NCBI GenBank assembly: GCA_028023455.1
Contig: JAQFVV010006336.1
Span: forward strand, 436,001 to 500,000
Reading direction: 5' to 3'
DNA: 64,000 nt
From: Epiperipatus broadwayi
Taxonomy: Eukaryota > Onychophora > Udeonychophora > Euonychophora > Peripatidae
Positions 1 through 11,139 of the stretch are shown piece by piece. Numbering within the stretch: position 1 is the first letter of the stretch; the number at the start of each line of letters is the position of its first letter. The translations under genes and the position numbers were made by a program. The notes beneath the pieces are model-generated. The model was not told where the DNA came from and did not search any database. It was given only the letters and a program-made list of their open reading frames with translations.

Positions 1-1500
1 ATTTGGGGTTCATTACAAATTGTATATTTTAAACAATAGACCATGAGCATGATTATGTGATATGCTTACAGAAATTAATCCAGTATAAAAACGAACTAAT
101 ATTGTTATAACAATAATCTTCTATTTAGTTATCAAGACAAGAACTATGTCTGCAAATTTAAATGTGTTCGAATTTAGAACACATTTAAGAAAAATTAAAA
201 AAAGAAGATTCAATATTTTAAAATCTGCTTCAAGTAATTAATTTACTGCCTTTTAATATTATAAAGAGCTATAAAAAAATAATCATTGAAATTGACAAGG
301 TTATAAGAGATATCAACGTCTTCGAAATGAGTTTTCAAAATATATATTTAAGAAGACAAAAATTTATAAAGATGTTCTCTGGCTAGACAATTTATGCCAA
401 GGATTTCTGCTGATGTTTTAAACCTGAACATGTAAATTTATTCCTACTTAATCAATGCCTAAAATATAATCGTCGTAATTCTCATTTAAAAAGCTGCCTT
501 AATATTGGAGTATTATATTAAAGAAGATGTTAAATATTTTACTATGCAAATATTTAAAAGAATGAATATCTGGATTGCCTCTTCGAAGGATGATCAATGA
601 ACTTTACATTTCAACATTCATTGTCATTTTATTTCGTCTAAGGAGGGATATAAAACCGTTATTCTTTCTCGTCTTGGATTACTTCATTGTGTATTTTAAT
701 AACCCTTAAAATTTATTTCTTTTGTGTATAATTATATTTACTTGGCAAAATTACTTTGTATATTAAAGTGGAGAACTGATAAGATGAACCCTTCCTTTTT
801 TTTAATTTATTTATTTAATAAAATTTAGATGTTGATATTTTGATATATACTCTGATGAAAATGATGGCTGACTAAGGTAAAGGTTTTTAAATTATTTCAA
901 TTTGGAAGTAAGTTTTATTATATTCCAAATTGAATCTTACCTGACAATTAACATAATTTCTTTTTAAACATAAATAACTAATATCAGAATACATTCTATT
1001 ATTAATCTAGTGTGAATGGATGTTATCTTATATAGGCATATAACACACACTGAATCATTTTAATGATACAATATGTAGATTTATAATGTATACCATATTA
1101 TTTATTGTACACGTGATCTTAAATTATATATATGTAAATAATTATATTATAGTTTCTGAATATTAAATAGCTTATTATTGTATTATATAAAAGAACAGAT
1201 TATAATTCTAAATTTTAATATTTTTATTATTTATGTGATAATATTTTTGATTCTATTATGGATTAAAATGTGTCAAACTTGATTTTAAAATTAAACAGGT
1301 CTCGTTTGTTTATTTTATTTAGTCATTTTATAAAACCAATAATTATAGATATACATACTCACGCATATATATGTTAAATCAACTTAGTGATTTAATATTT
1401 ATAAAGAAGTTATATATAGCTTATACTAAATTTATCATTACTATGGAATATTTCTGGAAATGCCTGAAGAGAGTCAATTGCGATTTCTACTCTGAGCTTG
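1..1500. other. AT-rich non-coding stretch
   Basis: No reading frame with protein-like composition, no RNA gene and no recognisable repeat is visible here. The sequence is dominated by A and T with short runs of both. It is probably intergenic or intronic DNA. Confidence 0.6.
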
Positions 1501-1514
1501 AATTCCGAGAGTAA

Positions 1515-1610
1515 TGACGTTATTATTACAGGAGTGCATTGGATTATATTTTAAATCACATCATCCATGGCATTCTATAAAAAGACTCAAAGTCTGACTA
1601 TAGTTAGATG
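1515..1610 (+). promoter_or_regulatory. Possible core promoter (CRE-like, CCAAT, TATA)
   Basis: Within a short island of more balanced composition there is a CRE-like TGACGTTA at 1515, an inverted CCAAT box (ATTGG at 1538-1542) and a TATA box TATAAAAAG at 1576-1584. A start would be expected near 1605. The order and spacing are plausible for an RNA polymerase II promoter. Each motif is short, however, and no coding exon is recognisable downstream, so the combination may be chance. Confidence 0.25.
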
Positions 1611-1639
1611 CGACTTCCTCGCGTCCTGAAAAGGATCAT

Positions 1640-4600
1640 CCCGTTATAATATATATATATAAAATTTATAATATATATATTTATGCGACATGAAAATTGC
1701 ACATATACACTCTTCAATTACAGGAACGTTAATGACACTTTTCTAATCTTCATAATAAAATTATCAATTGAAATGAAATATAACAATAATAAGTTTATTT
1801 ATTCATTCACTTTACTTTTCAAATAAAATACCAATGAATAATTACTACAATATAGTTTTTTTAGATTTTCAATACTTTGCCTATTCAAAATATAATTTGC
1901 AAATAAAGAATAAGAAAATAATACTTTAAATCTAAGTTTTAATTGATAAAATTTAAATATATAAATTCAAACTGTACTTAACTTTCTTTTATTTCATATA
2001 TAACAAACAATCATCTAACTTAAGATGTAGTGATCAGTTATATAATCCTAATCACTGTCCTCCTGGATAACACAATAATTCCTAGATCTATTCTATACAT
2101 TATAATTTAATAATATTTATTAATCTAATTCAAGTAAAAGTATCAAAAACAATTATTCCAGTAATATATATTCTATTAATTCCAATATTTTCCAAGTATT
2201 ATATTTTATTTTTTATTTTGATGGTATTTAATATTATAATGGCAATATGAATGAACAGATGTCAGTCTCCATTTCTGACAGTATATCATACAAATAAAAT
2301 GATTTTAATTCTGAGTTCAAACACTTCATCAACATTATAAAATTATATCTGCAGATGAAAACAATTCTCATATAAAATATTACATTGTTAGCTTTTATAT
2401 TTCATTATTAAAAGATTTTGTTCATTTGTGATATCCATTTTTAGTAGGGAATTATTAAGATGATTGTGAATACTATAAATTACTTTCTCATTTCTTTAAC
2501 AAATTCTCAGTAATCCTGTCCAGTTTTTCTGAACAAGCATAATCCTTCTTACCCCATCATTTTTATGGTTAATAAATAAATACTTTTAAAATAAGTAAAG
2601 AAAAATATGAAAGAGCATAGGTTTGCATCTATGAAAATCAGAACATCAGAGAATGAATACAGATTCTGTGTATTTATACCTAAATCTATAAGCTATCTCA
2701 ACTAACTGTTTTTAATAATGCAAATCTAATGTATAAGATGGTAACTTTACTATGATATGTTGTCCACAAATAAATAAATCAGAGTCACTAGAGTTTCATA
2801 CATTTATAAGATACAAATGAATATATAAATCGATAAATATATAATTCAATAAATATGTAATTTATAAACAAACTATCTATAACTTAATAGATATATAAAT
2901 TGAAAAAAAAGGTAAATTAAAACCTCATGAAATAGAATCAAACAATGCACTTATTGATAATTACATACAAATTTATTAATGTCATAACATAAAAAAATGT
3001 TATATTAACAATCATAAAAGTCAAAATCCACTATATTTTACAATCTACATTGACTCTATTACAGTCTCTAAAATTTCTATCTGCATTTTTTTAAAAGCTA
3101 TTCTAATATATTTCTACAATCATACACACCAACAATTAGTATCATACCATCTTTCACACTAACATTTAAATATAAATATACCATAATATTTAAAAATGTT
3201 CAAATGGCAAAAGACATCATGCTATAAGTGGTGAAAGTACTTTTTTTAAAGTTATACATCTCTTTAAATTACATAAAGATTTTCTTTACGATCAATTATA
3301 TATGTTCAAAAATATTTAAAAATTAAATATATATCCTTCAGATTTATTAATTTTATTTATAGAAATTAAATTAAATCTTAATTACTTGATCTAAATCTTA
3401 ACTTCATAGATAAAATAAACTATTATTTTAAATTTTGAAAAAGAAAAGCGTTTATATATACATTCTTTTCCCCCCTTTATATTATAATTGAAAGTAAAAG
3501 GTTTAATAGTACTTTCCAAGAGTTCACTTTGTTATACCAGCATTTGTCAATTCAGCCAACATTCTTTGGCATTCTTTCAGCTATGGTTCCTTTTTCTTTT
3601 ATGGCCTAGTAGAATTCCAATGATGATAATGATTATAATGTTTCCATGTATATTATTCTTAGATAGTTTTCAGCTATTTTAACTTCATTAGATTATTTCT
3701 TTTAATATATGTATCCTAATAGACATGGTTTTCTTTCACTTAACATAGAATTAAAACATACAAAAAAGAAATGATTTTTTTGATTATCATTCATTCTATT
3801 CATGACTTTGCAGATATTAATCAAGAGGATATCCATGTTCTATCTTTGTTAAATCTACTTCAAAATCTATTGTGTTGCAACAGATTGGTAATGCATTAAG
3901 ATTATCAGATATAAAATAATGATCTGACCAAAATAAAGAAATTTCTATATTGTTACTGAGCAACAACATTTTCTTTTGTTTTATAAAAAAACTGCTTGTG
4001 AGATTCTCTTTCTTTTACATAATAAAAATAAAGTTTATTATTCAATGTAATAAAATAATCACTTATATTTTCTTTTAATTTAAATAAAGTATTTTTAAAA
4101 TTAAGATGCATATAATTTTTTTGTTTGTTTTTTAATCATTTTTTCATTTATTCTGGATTCCAAACTACATCTATTTAATATCCTTTATAATTATCTTGAC
4201 TATTTTAATAACAACTAAATTAAACATTATATAAACAAATGGTTCCCTATTGTTTTCTTTATTTAAAATTTAATAAAATTGGATGGTCATGTGATAGACT
4301 TTCATGTCACAATTTCTATTTATTTATATGTTTCTAAATACATTTAACTATTAGTAATAATGTAAAGGTTAGTATAGAAAACAACCTTTTTAAGTGCTAT
4401 TATTATCCTCTTTTCTTAAAATATTGCTGACATAACAAGTAATAGCTAGTGCAGGAGACTGGTGACCAGCAATACTTGAAAAAGAGAGAAGAATAATACC
4501 ACTTAAAATATTGCTTTATTAATATCAACTATTATCTAGGCAAATGTATAATACAACATATGATAAACAAATCTTCTCATCTTAGACAATCTATCACCTG

Positions 4601-5990
4601 ATAAGAGAGTCAAGTCAAAAATATGGACTTTATGAATTCTAGATACAACAATTTTTACATTTTTAAAGGATTAATATAGCACAGGTGATGAATAAAACTG
4701 ACAGTCTTAGCAAAATATGGCAACGAATTGCATGTCTTAAAGATAAGCAAATATATTGCTGGATAAAACAATTGCCCTTAAAATTGTTCTTACAGTAATA
4801 CTTTTTTCTCTTTTAATTTAGGTTATTCTACTGACTCTTCTTAGCTTTTATCCATATTACAGTCTATCTAGACCAATCAGACTGCTATCAGTTGACTACA
4901 ATTTCACTGCAAGCCTACCTCTGCTTTTTGCCCATCAAAACTTATTTTACCGAGATTAGAATAAAAGTCATTATTCTGCATATAAAACAATTTCTCTTAA
5001 AGTAATTTTAGGAAAACCTGCCTGTAAAAAAAGTGCCTCTCCACAGACCTAAAAACTTATATGCAGAACCGAATATTCTTTTGATGCTTTTTCTTTATAA
5101 TTTTTTAAATTACAAGATTTTTATTATCTTTTAATCTTGATTAAAAATGCTCTTCTATATAAAATTAAAATATTTTTTTTAACATAAATGTAAAATTAGA
5201 TTCTTTCATAATTGCTATGTAGTTGAACAAGGCAAAACTCTCCATATTGCATATTTTTAATATATTAGAGTTTATAAATAAATTTTGCTGTTTATTTTTG
5301 TTTTTAATTTAACTACTTGTCATTATTGCTGCTTCAATAAAACTAATACCATTTAATCTAAGATATAACTTTACCCTTTATTTCAAAATGTGTTCTCCCA
5401 AGTTCAAACTATTCTTTACAATTTAAATAATGTTTTTGATAATCCACTCATGTGGTGAACACATATATTTACATTACAAATGCTTTGTCAAGGAGAATTA
5501 TAATAAATATGGTATAAAATAATAATGAGTGATTTTTCCAGCAAGTAAATCCTCTTCTATATTTAGATTAAGGATTGAAGTAGCCTATTTACATATAACT
5601 TTATGAATATAAATGAATAACAATATTTTTTCTTTTATATACGTGAAATTGTTGCTTTAACTCAATTCTTTACCATCTTATATTATTATTCCATTTTGAA
5701 AGTGTTACAACATATAAAATGAATTTTTTTTATTAGTTTTATAAATTTTTAAAAAAACAAACAAACCATTGTAATTTATTTTATTTATGTAAATTTTTAA
5801 TATATAGATAATATTGTTAAGTTCTAATGTTTCAATAAGAATAAATAATCAAAAGTTATCTTTTGTTATGTCATTGTTTTATTTTGCAGCATAATGGAAA
5901 ACTAATTTACATGCTATAACAAATTATAATGTAAGTGTTTAATTAGAATTAAATGGTTTCTAAATTGAGATATAGAAATTTTTAAAATAT
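1640..5990. other. AT-rich non-coding stretch
   Basis: Only short chance frames occur, for example 64 codons at 3488-3682 whose start is not ATG and whose composition follows the local T-rich sequence. No RNA gene, transposon domain or clear repeat was recognised. Confidence 0.6.
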
Positions 5991-6002
5991 ATTGCAAGAC
6001 AA

Positions 6003-6218
6003 GTGTGATAATACGTTGAACTATTTCTATCATTTATCAGTAAATGTTGAATGTTTTAGAAAATTTTAAACTTTATTTAAACTTTTCAAATACAAACAAC
6101 TTGCTTGTAATAACACATAAATAGGCAATACAGGTAGGTAATTACTGATAGATGATAGAAATACTCCAACATATTATCACATCTAATATACCATCATCAC
6201 AAACCTTCAGGAATACTT
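6003..6218 (-). mobile_element. Small hairpin element, copy 1
   Basis: The ends form an imperfect inverted repeat: the left arm (about 6003-6050) carries TGAACTATTTCTATCATTTA, and the right arm (about 6141-6183) carries its diverged reverse complement. An extra unpaired segment of about 35 bp lies outside the right arm. CAAGACAA is repeated exactly at 5995-6002 and 6219-6226 and looks like an 8-bp target-site duplication. The same family, including the extra segment at one end, recurs at 41357-41510. It has no coding capacity. It is a non-autonomous hairpin element of unknown mobiliser. Confidence 0.65.
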
Positions 6219-6480
6219 CAAGACAAATGATTAAATAAAATATTTAATTCCAATTTCTTTTTCTTTTTTAATGCACATTCATTGTCCAGAAGCAAATGGA
6301 ATGATTAGGCAATAGAGTACTAAAGCTAAGTGATGATGACATTTAATCATCATTGATGATTATGTGCTATTCTTACATATATTATTTTATTTCAATTTTA
6401 AAACTTCATCACAAACTGTAATAAGTCTTTACATCATTAACACTAAGTAAATTATTACTTTTATTTTTAAAAATTTCATT

Positions 6481-6527
6481 TATATATATATATATTTCAA
6501 AATTATAATATATATATATATATATAA
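6481..6527. repeat. (TA)n microsatellite
   Basis: Two blocks of alternating TA are separated by a short TTTCAAAATTATAA spacer. Confidence 0.9.
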
Positions 6528-7985
6528 TGGTATCCAATAACTAATTTAAAAATTAGGTTGGCTGTTTTACCAAACTGTATTTAATGATTTTAATATGTAG
6601 ACAGTTCCATTTAATACAACTCTTGATTGATATTATTTTTTCATTTAGAATAATACATTTTTTTTATCTTTCACTATCTGTCAACATACTCCTCACAAAT
6701 AATATTAATTTTTTGTGACCACATTGTTTTTCATGATCTGTTATCTAAAATATTATGTAGCAATTCTCGTTCATATTAAATGTTTACATCTGTAAATTTA
6801 TGAAAATATTTAACTTAATATATATGTAGATTAGATCTTGTTGCTAAATAATCCTTTGCTTCATGGCAGTAAAAAATTCAGCAAATATTTCCATCTGATA
6901 AAACACACAACTTGAAACTTATTTGAACACTAATTTATGTCCTTTGTTTTAATAATTAATATATTTAAATTCACAGGAGACCTATATTAATATCAAAATT
7001 ATATTACAAAAATCCTCATAAACTTTGAAATAGTAAGAATATATAGCATATTTATCCACTGTACATTGCGTTTGATTTCTATATAGGCACATATATGAAT
7101 GTCATTATTTTGTTATATATTAATTATGGAGATTATTAATTTGCTTTATATATACTGTATGCGCAAAAACATACGGATAAATCAATATACAGTATATATA
7201 ATAATAAATATTCAAGTATAAATAATGCTTATATTCATTATTTTTTACATTATGTTGCAATAAATATAGTTTTTTTTTAAAATTTTAGTATTAAAATATA
7301 ATTTCTAAAATGATTTAAAGTTTACCTTACAGTCATATATTTTAACCAATTTATTGACTTTCTATTGCTTTTCTTTCAAAAAGAAAACTAAAATTCCAAT
7401 ATTTTTTTAAAGTTATTATAATCTTAAATATTTTGTTAAAAAAATAGTTGCTGGATTTGGTGATTCAAAATAACTTATTAATACTAATAATCACTTAAAA
7501 TTACAAGAATGAATACATATACTTAAACACTTAAGTAGAAAATTTTTAAATTTTTTACACCGCTTTTTGCCTTCTGTTTTAATTTAGTCTTAACAAATTT
7601 AATAATACTAAGATTGACTATAAATATGAGTTAATGTTTTTCGGTCAAAAATAATAGAATAACAACTTAAACTGGTATAATCAAATTATCATTTGTAAAT
7701 GACTACCCCCCCCTCCAAAAATAAATAAATAAACGTTAAAGATGAGTTTTATAAAGATGAGTTTTACAATGGTTATTAATAAGGTGGAATGAAATATAAA
7801 TTTTACAGTTAAAGAGAAAAAAATAATTGCATATCTGGATATAATGTTTTAAAGGAAATTTATAGATAAAAAATGATATATTCCAACAAATATTTATACG
7901 AAAAGCAATATTGGTAATAACATAACAAATTGGGTCTCCAAAATTGATAGAAAATACAAAGTTGTATATATTCAAGAATATATAG
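6528..7985. other. AT-rich non-coding stretch with a short hairpin
   Basis: A perfect 14-bp inverted repeat (TATATATACTGTAT at 7147-7160 and its complement at 7187-7200) encloses a 26-nt loop. The 79-codon minus-strand frame at 7736-7975 has no homology that I recognise and is rich in codons expected from AT-rich DNA. I see nothing else. Confidence 0.55.
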
Positions 7986-7989
7986 GGCC

Positions 7990-8620
7990 ATAATATATTG
8001 TTTGAAAAAAGAAGACTATATTAAATGAAAATATTTAATAATCAAGGATTTAAAAAAAGTAATTTTTCTGTACATATAATTAAAAGAAGTATTGAAAAAA
8101 TAAAGTATAGGATAAATAAAGCTGAAAAGAATGACGAAAAGAAGAAAAGTGAAGATAGATATATAGGAATAAAACAAACAATAATATTATAATAAATAAG
8201 TTTAATAAAATTGTATGAAAGATTAAAAAGAAATAGAAAAGAATAATTAATACAAAAATAGTTAATTAAAAAAGAGAAAATCTCTTAAATTTAATGGATA
8301 ACAAATACAGAGGATATAGTAAAGATAATAAAGAAATAATTAATGGAGTATATTGCAAACAATCTTTATATAGTGGGATTGGTAACAAATATGTAGGAGA
8401 AACTAAAAATTCTATAAATCAAGATTAAAACAACAAATTTCAGATAATAAATCACTGATATATATATATACATAGGAAGGATGTGACCCAAATTTACAGA
8501 AAGTTCAATAAAATGATGTTACATAAGACAATATTAAGAAAAGGAAAAAAAAAGAAGCAATGCTAATAAAAATATAGATTCTGAGATTAGGATGACAATA
8601 GTATAAATATAGTTCTTAAA
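7990..8620 (+). pseudogene. Penelope-like element relic, C-terminal part with GIY-YIG
   Basis: Conceptual translation, with stops and frame changes, gives a segment resembling the end of a PLE reverse transcriptase (around 8055-8250, with IGIKQTIIL followed by KLYERLKRN). It is followed by a GIY-YIG-type signature at about 8345-8425: GVYCKQSLYSGIGNKYVGET and then KNSIN. In the family, the GIY-YIG domain nicks the target during retrotransposition. Here YVG stands where YIG is usual, the frame stops soon after, and no complete RT is visible upstream, so this is a dead fragment. The A-rich sequence continues to about 9240 without recognisable domains. Confidence 0.55.
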
Positions 8621-9248
8621 AAAGATATATAGAGGAAAATATATAAAGAGAAAATTGTTTACAAATATAATTTTTGGGTTTGTAAAAAAATGTTTACATA
8701 GGAGTATAGGTATTACATGTTAATGAAATAAAACTTATAACATTCACATATAAAACAGTACAATATAAATTTATAAGGAAAAAATTATATAATAATAGTA
8801 ATAAAAGTTAAAGTGTATAAATAAAAATATATATAAATAAAAAGTTATATTGATAATATAGTTAGTTTAAATAATAAATAATAAAGGAAGCTAGGGTATA
8901 AGATAATTATTTTTTAAATAAAAAAACTTTTTTTTACTTTCAAGAAATTAAAGTAAAAGTGGGCAAGTTAAAAGCTTGTAACAGTTATGGTTTTTAGATA
9001 TTAAAAAAAGATAAATGTAAAATATTATTAATAACAAAAGAATGAATAAGAAAATAACAGATATTATATGATTTAAAAATTAAAAAGAATGTTCTTAATA
9101 AATGAATTACAGTTGAACTGAGAATTATGTAAAAATAAAACAAGTATTTAATTTATATGGGGATAATAAAATTAAAGTTTAAGTCTATAAGGAATAGATA
9201 TAATTAGAGGAATATTAAAAATAATAAAAACGAATAATATATTTAAAT
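8621..9248. other. A-rich non-coding tail region
   Basis: The sequence is strongly A-biased on the plus strand, like the preceding PLE relic, and may be decayed sequence of the same insertion. No domain is recognised. Confidence 0.4.
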
Positions 9249-9352
9249 TACTAGTTGTTCATGAATATATATATATAGTCAAGAATGCACATGCATATAT
9301 TACTAGTTGTTCATGAATATATATATATAGTCAAGAATGCACATGCATAATT
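9249..9352. repeat. Exact 52-bp tandem duplication
   Basis: A 52-bp unit beginning TACTAGTTGTTCATGAATA occurs twice in immediate succession (9249-9300 and 9301-9352). It is identical except at the last bases of the unit. Each copy contains a short TA tract. The near identity implies a recent duplication. Confidence 0.9.
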
Positions 9353-9484
9353 ACACTTATTTTTTATTTATATTACCTGAATTATTTTATTTGGGTTTGA
9401 TTACATTTATTTCAGTTTTATTAGGTTTTGTTAATATTTTATGTTTTTCTTAATTTTTTTTTATTAATTGTAAGGATATGAGGT

Positions 9485-9660
9485 TTATTTTTTATTTCAA
9501 TGAAAGTAGTAGCTGAAGATAAGTTTTTTTTCCAGTTAAAGTAACAAAATAAGTCCGAGTACTTTTGAGAATTACAATACTTTCATATTCATAGCTAGGG
9601 TAAATTGTGAAATGGTGGAGTGAGAGTGTTCATAAGTATTATTATTTTTTGTAACATTAA
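9485..9660 (-). pseudogene. PLE 3' fragment
   Basis: Read on the minus strand, this segment aligns with 16280-16440, the 3' region of the plus-strand PLE. It shares CACTCTCACTCCA, then a CACAATTTA block, a TATGA-AGTATT block and a TAACTGG-AAAAAA block in the same order. It is a short 3' piece of the same PLE family in the opposite orientation. It has no coding capacity of its own. Confidence 0.6.
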
Positions 9661-9699
9661 AATTAATATAATTTTATTTTGTAACTATTTAAATTAACA

Positions 9700-10450
9700 T
9701 GAATCCCCTCTCAGGTGTGTGGCTTTTCAATCCATTTGTAACAATATCAATTCATCATAGCTAGATAAAATTAGAATCACTGTGCCACTTGAAAATTCAG
9801 CTTAAAGTTCTTGGTTTTTTTTATTTGGGGCAGTCTTGAACAATAAAACATCTGGCCTTGTCATCTAATAAAATATATTAAATATAGCAACTGAATAAAA
9901 GTCCCACTGTGTTCCTGGAGTGCCTTTGCTTATCTCCAATACTAGGTTCTTCTAACAAAGATCCTTCCTATCCTTCTTTCCAAATATATAAGCCTTCTGG
10001 TCTATGCCCACGGGTGCTATTCATGACAACTTATAAAAATATATTTTATAAAACTAATTTTGAAGTTGGAAGGTGATATCCCTTTATTCAGTTTAGCAAG
10101 TACATGGTTTTCCCATGAGCACCACTAGATTGTTTTCAATCTAGATAAGATCTTTTATGGTACTTGAGTTCAAACTCATTCGTACTTTTATTACACTGAC
10201 TTGGATGACTATTGACGAAAATGCTTCTTCTTTATCTATATTGTAAATACAGGTCCAATATTACCAAAGTTTATACTATAGATCAAAGTTCTTATAGCAT
10301 TGCTAGCTCTTAGCGTATATTGATGAACAGACATGTATAATCCCATTAACCTTTTAACCGCTAATTTTATCATTGGTTGTATTAGATAAAAATCAAATCT
10401 TTTAATTGGCCAACTCACAAACTGAAGACAAAGCCTATTGTTAAAACATA
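9700..10450. other. Less AT-rich unassigned block
   Basis: Composition is visibly more balanced than in the flanks. On the minus strand a 60-codon open frame (10236-10418; starts SWPIKRFDFY, ends GNIGPVFTI) and broken frames further on (9700-10100, with DDKARCFIVQDCP) look protein-like. I cannot assign them to a family, and stops interrupt them. It could be a decayed transposase or a retained host segment. Confidence 0.35.
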
Positions 10451-10825
10451 TTCGCCTATAATATTAAATTCAACTCAGATACGTTTATAAAAAGTATATT
10501 ATTAATTTTTCAGGTTATGAAGAGAACGAAAGTTCTTTCAAAAATAAATTGCTATTTATTTATTCTAAAATATTCAATATCGGCACATAAAAGCTATAAT
10601 ATAAACAAAAAGATCGCTTTTGTTATAGAAAAGTAAATTTTCTTTTTACTACATCTTCAATATTTTTACTTAAATCTTCAATATTTTCGAAAATAATTTT
10701 GTTTTTTTATTATTCTCTGAAATAATTTAATTTCTCAAAATATTCTTTTTAATAATTTAAATGTATTAAATGAAAATCTCAGTTTTTCTTTATTTTCTTT
10801 GATCGGCGTTTCTTTGTTCTTTCCA

Positions 10826-11134
10826 GCCAATCAGAATGTCTTTTTCAGCTGGAGCATGCTAAGAACCAATCACAATAATGTTCCTTCTTTGTTTAGGTTT
10901 AAATGCGTTTTTTCTATTTTTACTTGTAAAATAAATCGGAAGATGGCCCATCTTACAGAGCTTTTAAACAATTCAATCGTGTTTAATGAATATTTTGTAT
11001 AAAAACGGCAGTTAGAGTGTGTCAGTGTCGACGAGGCCTCTAAGGCGCAAAGAGTTAATGGCTTCCAAACAAGCATGTGAAGACCATTATTGATATTGAT
11101 GGCCATTTAACTAAATTATTTATCCCAATAAGGT
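10826..11134 (+). promoter_or_regulatory. Candidate RNA polymerase II promoter and first exon
   Basis: Two same-strand CCAAT boxes (GCCAATCAG at 10826-10834 and ACCAATCAC at 10865-10873) precede a TATA box (TATAAAAA at 10998-11005). An initiator TCAGT follows at 11022-11026, with its A 26 bases from the start of the TATA box. The next 110 bases are unusually GC-rich for this window and end in a splice-donor-like AAG/GTAATA at 11130-11136. An ATG at about 11059 opens only an 11-codon frame, so the exon would be 5' UTR or non-coding. The spacing is good, but no coding exon supports it. Confidence 0.4.
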
Positions 11135-11139
11135 AATAA

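Noticed and set aside
3488-3682. 64-codon open frame
   Set aside because: It lacks an ATG start, its composition follows the local T-rich DNA and it has no recognisable domain.
7736-7975. 79-codon minus-strand frame
   Set aside because: It is Ile/Phe/Tyr/Asn-rich as expected by chance, and it includes a short tandem GATGAGTTTTA duplication at its end; no family match.
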